DNA from: Candidatus Aminicenantota bacterium | GTDB lineage: Bacteria > Acidobacteriota > Aminicenantia > Aminicenantales > Saccharicenantaceae | Assembly (NCBI GenBank): GCA_022867105.1 | Contig: JALHVH010000074.1 | Span: 1-7,049, forward strand | Direction of reading: 5' to 3' | Length of the DNA stretch: 7,049 nt | Part shown: piece after piece, positions 6,437-7,049 of the stretch | How positions within the stretch are numbered: the first letter of the stretch is position 1 | How the letters are laid out: every line of letters starts with the position of its first letter | Notes under the pieces: model-generated | Told to the model about the DNA's origin: nothing | The model's input: the letters and a program-made list of their open reading frames with translations, nothing else | Databases searched by the model: none | Program-made: the position numbers and the translations under genes

Positions 6437-6485
6437 CCTGTCCTCAGGAAATGACAGGCGCGCCACCTCGGTTGGCGCGTTTCCT
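6437..6485 (+). promoter_or_regulatory. Two adjacent palindromes upstream of the FecR promoter
   Basis: The first palindrome is CCTGTC (6437-6442) with GACAGG (6453-6458); the second follows at once, CGCGCCA (6459-6465) with TGGCGCG (6473-6479). AGGAAA (6446-6451), in the loop of the first, is complementary to TTTCCT (6480-6485) just after the second. As DNA these could be activator sites at about -75 and -54 from the predicted sigma-54 start. As RNA they could form two stacked hairpins with a pseudoknot. The pairings are seen directly; both functions are inference. Confidence 0.45.
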
Positions 6486-6495
6486 CAGACGAAAT

Positions 6496-6512
6496 ATGGC
6501 ATGGAATATGCA
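6496..6512 (+). promoter_or_regulatory. Sigma-54-type (-24/-12) promoter for the FecR gene
   Basis: ATGGCATGGAATATGCA carries the invariant GG (6498-6499) and GC (6510-6511) separated by exactly 10 bases. Against the consensus TGGCACG-N4-TTGCW it matches 10 of 12 defined positions. Transcription would start near 6523, leaving a leader of about 35 bases with a good ribosome site. No sigma-70 pair of similar quality is visible in this stretch. Confidence 0.6.
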
Positions 6513-6543
6513 GTCTTTATCTGTAGGCATGAACCCTTCAGGG

Positions 6544-6549
6544 AAGGAG
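6544..6549 (+). promoter_or_regulatory. Ribosome binding site of the FecR gene
   Basis: AAGGAG lies eight bases before the ATG at 6558 and fixes the start of the FecR-domain protein. Confidence 0.85.
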
Positions 6550-6557
6550 AACCGGTC

Positions 6558-7049
6558 ATGAAACTCAAGAGTCTTGGGATATTATCTCTGTGGGGGATCT
6601 TTGTTATCGCCGTATCTTTGTCCGCCTCCGACAACTACAAAATCGTCGATGGGCCCAGGGATTTCTACTACGGGCACATCAGCTTCACCGAAACCGGACC
6701 GGAGGGCGACGGGCCGGTGATCCTGCGGGAAGGGAGGACGGCGCCGGAGCCGGCCGTCCTGAACGCGCCCCTGGGGCCCGGCGACATCATCCGGACGACG
6801 GACGTCAGGAGGTGCGAGGTCCAGTTCGACACCGGGACGATCGTCCGGCTCGACGTTTCGACCGAGCTCAAGATCGAGACGATCTGCGCCCGGAGCCTGA
6901 GCCGGACGAACGGCATCTCGAACCTGGCCCTGACCAAAGGCCGGGTCTATATCATGTACAAGGAATATGATTCCCGCGAGATCTTTCAGGTCCTGACCGC
7001 GAATGCGGCGGTCAGGATGAATCACAACACCGTGGCCATGATCAAGGCC
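6558..7049 (+). CDS. Secreted FecR-domain protein (N-terminal part, cut by window edge)
   Basis: My reading gives 164 codons with no stop before the right edge. Residues 1-24 form a signal peptide: MKLK, a hydrophobic core, then SLSAS with probable cleavage near residue 24, so the protein should leave the cytoplasm. From about 74 there is a FecR-like domain: PGDIIRTTD (74-82), a strand ending in DTGTIVRLDVSTEL (91-104), SNLALTKGRVYIMY (121-134) and FQVLTANAAVRMNH (143-156). In classical iron signalling FecR is an anti-sigma regulator spanning the inner membrane, but this copy has no cytoplasmic helical part before the membrane segment, so it is not a FecR orthologue. Such exported FecR-domain proteins are common and mostly uncharacterised. 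Two cysteines, 86 and 110, could form a disulfide. It is transcribed away from the dcw cluster, apparently from its own promoter. Confidence 0.85.
   Translation, partial: MKLKSLGILSLWGIFVIAVSLSASDNYKIVDGPRDFYYGHISFTETGPEGDGPVILREGRTAPEPAVLNAPLGPGDIIRTTDVRRCEVQFDTGTIVRLDVSTELKIETICARSLSRTNGISNLALTKGRVYIMYKEYDSREIFQVLTANAAVRMNHNTVAMIKA

Larger units (their letters stand above)
6202..6557. other. Intergenic regulatory region between the Nudix and FecR genes
   Basis: This 356-base stretch lies between divergent genes and holds no convincing coding sequence. From left to right it contains the leader of the Nudix gene, a perfect 17-bp inverted repeat (arms 6267-6283 and 6356-6372), two adjacent palindromes (6437-6479), a sigma-54-like promoter (6496-6512) and the FecR ribosome site. 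The 8-bp palindrome GGCGCGCC occurs twice (6303-6310 and 6457-6464), the first inside the longer palindrome GGGCGCGCCC (6302-6311). A weak sigma-70-like pair for the Nudix gene, TTGAGA (6252-6247) and TAAGCT (6229-6224) with 17 bases between, is possible but matches the -10 consensus poorly. Confidence 0.75.

Overview
The window carries the start of a division and cell wall (dcw) cluster on the minus strand. In transcription order it reads mraZ, rsmH, ftsL, ftsI, murE and murF, with murF running off the left edge. Upstream of mraZ, on the same strand, lie two small overlapping genes: a Nudix hydrolase and a DUF2007-type protein. A 356-base intergenic region then separates these from a divergent plus-strand gene for a secreted FecR-domain protein, cut by the right edge.

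The organism is a GC-rich bacterium. MurE has the DNPR motif of meso-diaminopimelate-adding enzymes, which points to a meso-DAP peptidoglycan. The gene order, the FecR-type secreted protein and a sigma-54-like promoter would suit an Acidobacteriota/Aminicenantes or deltaproteobacterial-type lineage. This placement is a weak inference from overall character, since no marker gene here settles it.

The six dcw genes are packed to the limit. Four of their five junctions are 4-base ATGA overlaps and the fifth (rsmH/ftsL) is TGAATG with no gap, so translation is probably coupled along the operon. A clear sigma-70-type promoter (TTGACT, 17 bases, TATATT) sits before mraZ. Between it and the mraZ start are three GGGA boxes at exact 10-base spacing, matching the known MraZ autoregulatory operator. 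MraZ would thus set expression of a unit that methylates 16S rRNA (RsmH), builds the divisome core (FtsL, FtsI) and makes the UDP-MurNAc-pentapeptide precursor (MurE, MurF).

The intergenic region at 6202-6557 is the least ordinary part. It holds a perfect 17-bp inverted repeat around a 72-base GC-rich centre, two adjacent smaller palindromes that could also form a pseudoknotted RNA, and a good match to a sigma-54 (-24/-12) promoter just before the FecR gene. No RNA gene, CRISPR array, insertion sequence or phage gene was recognised.
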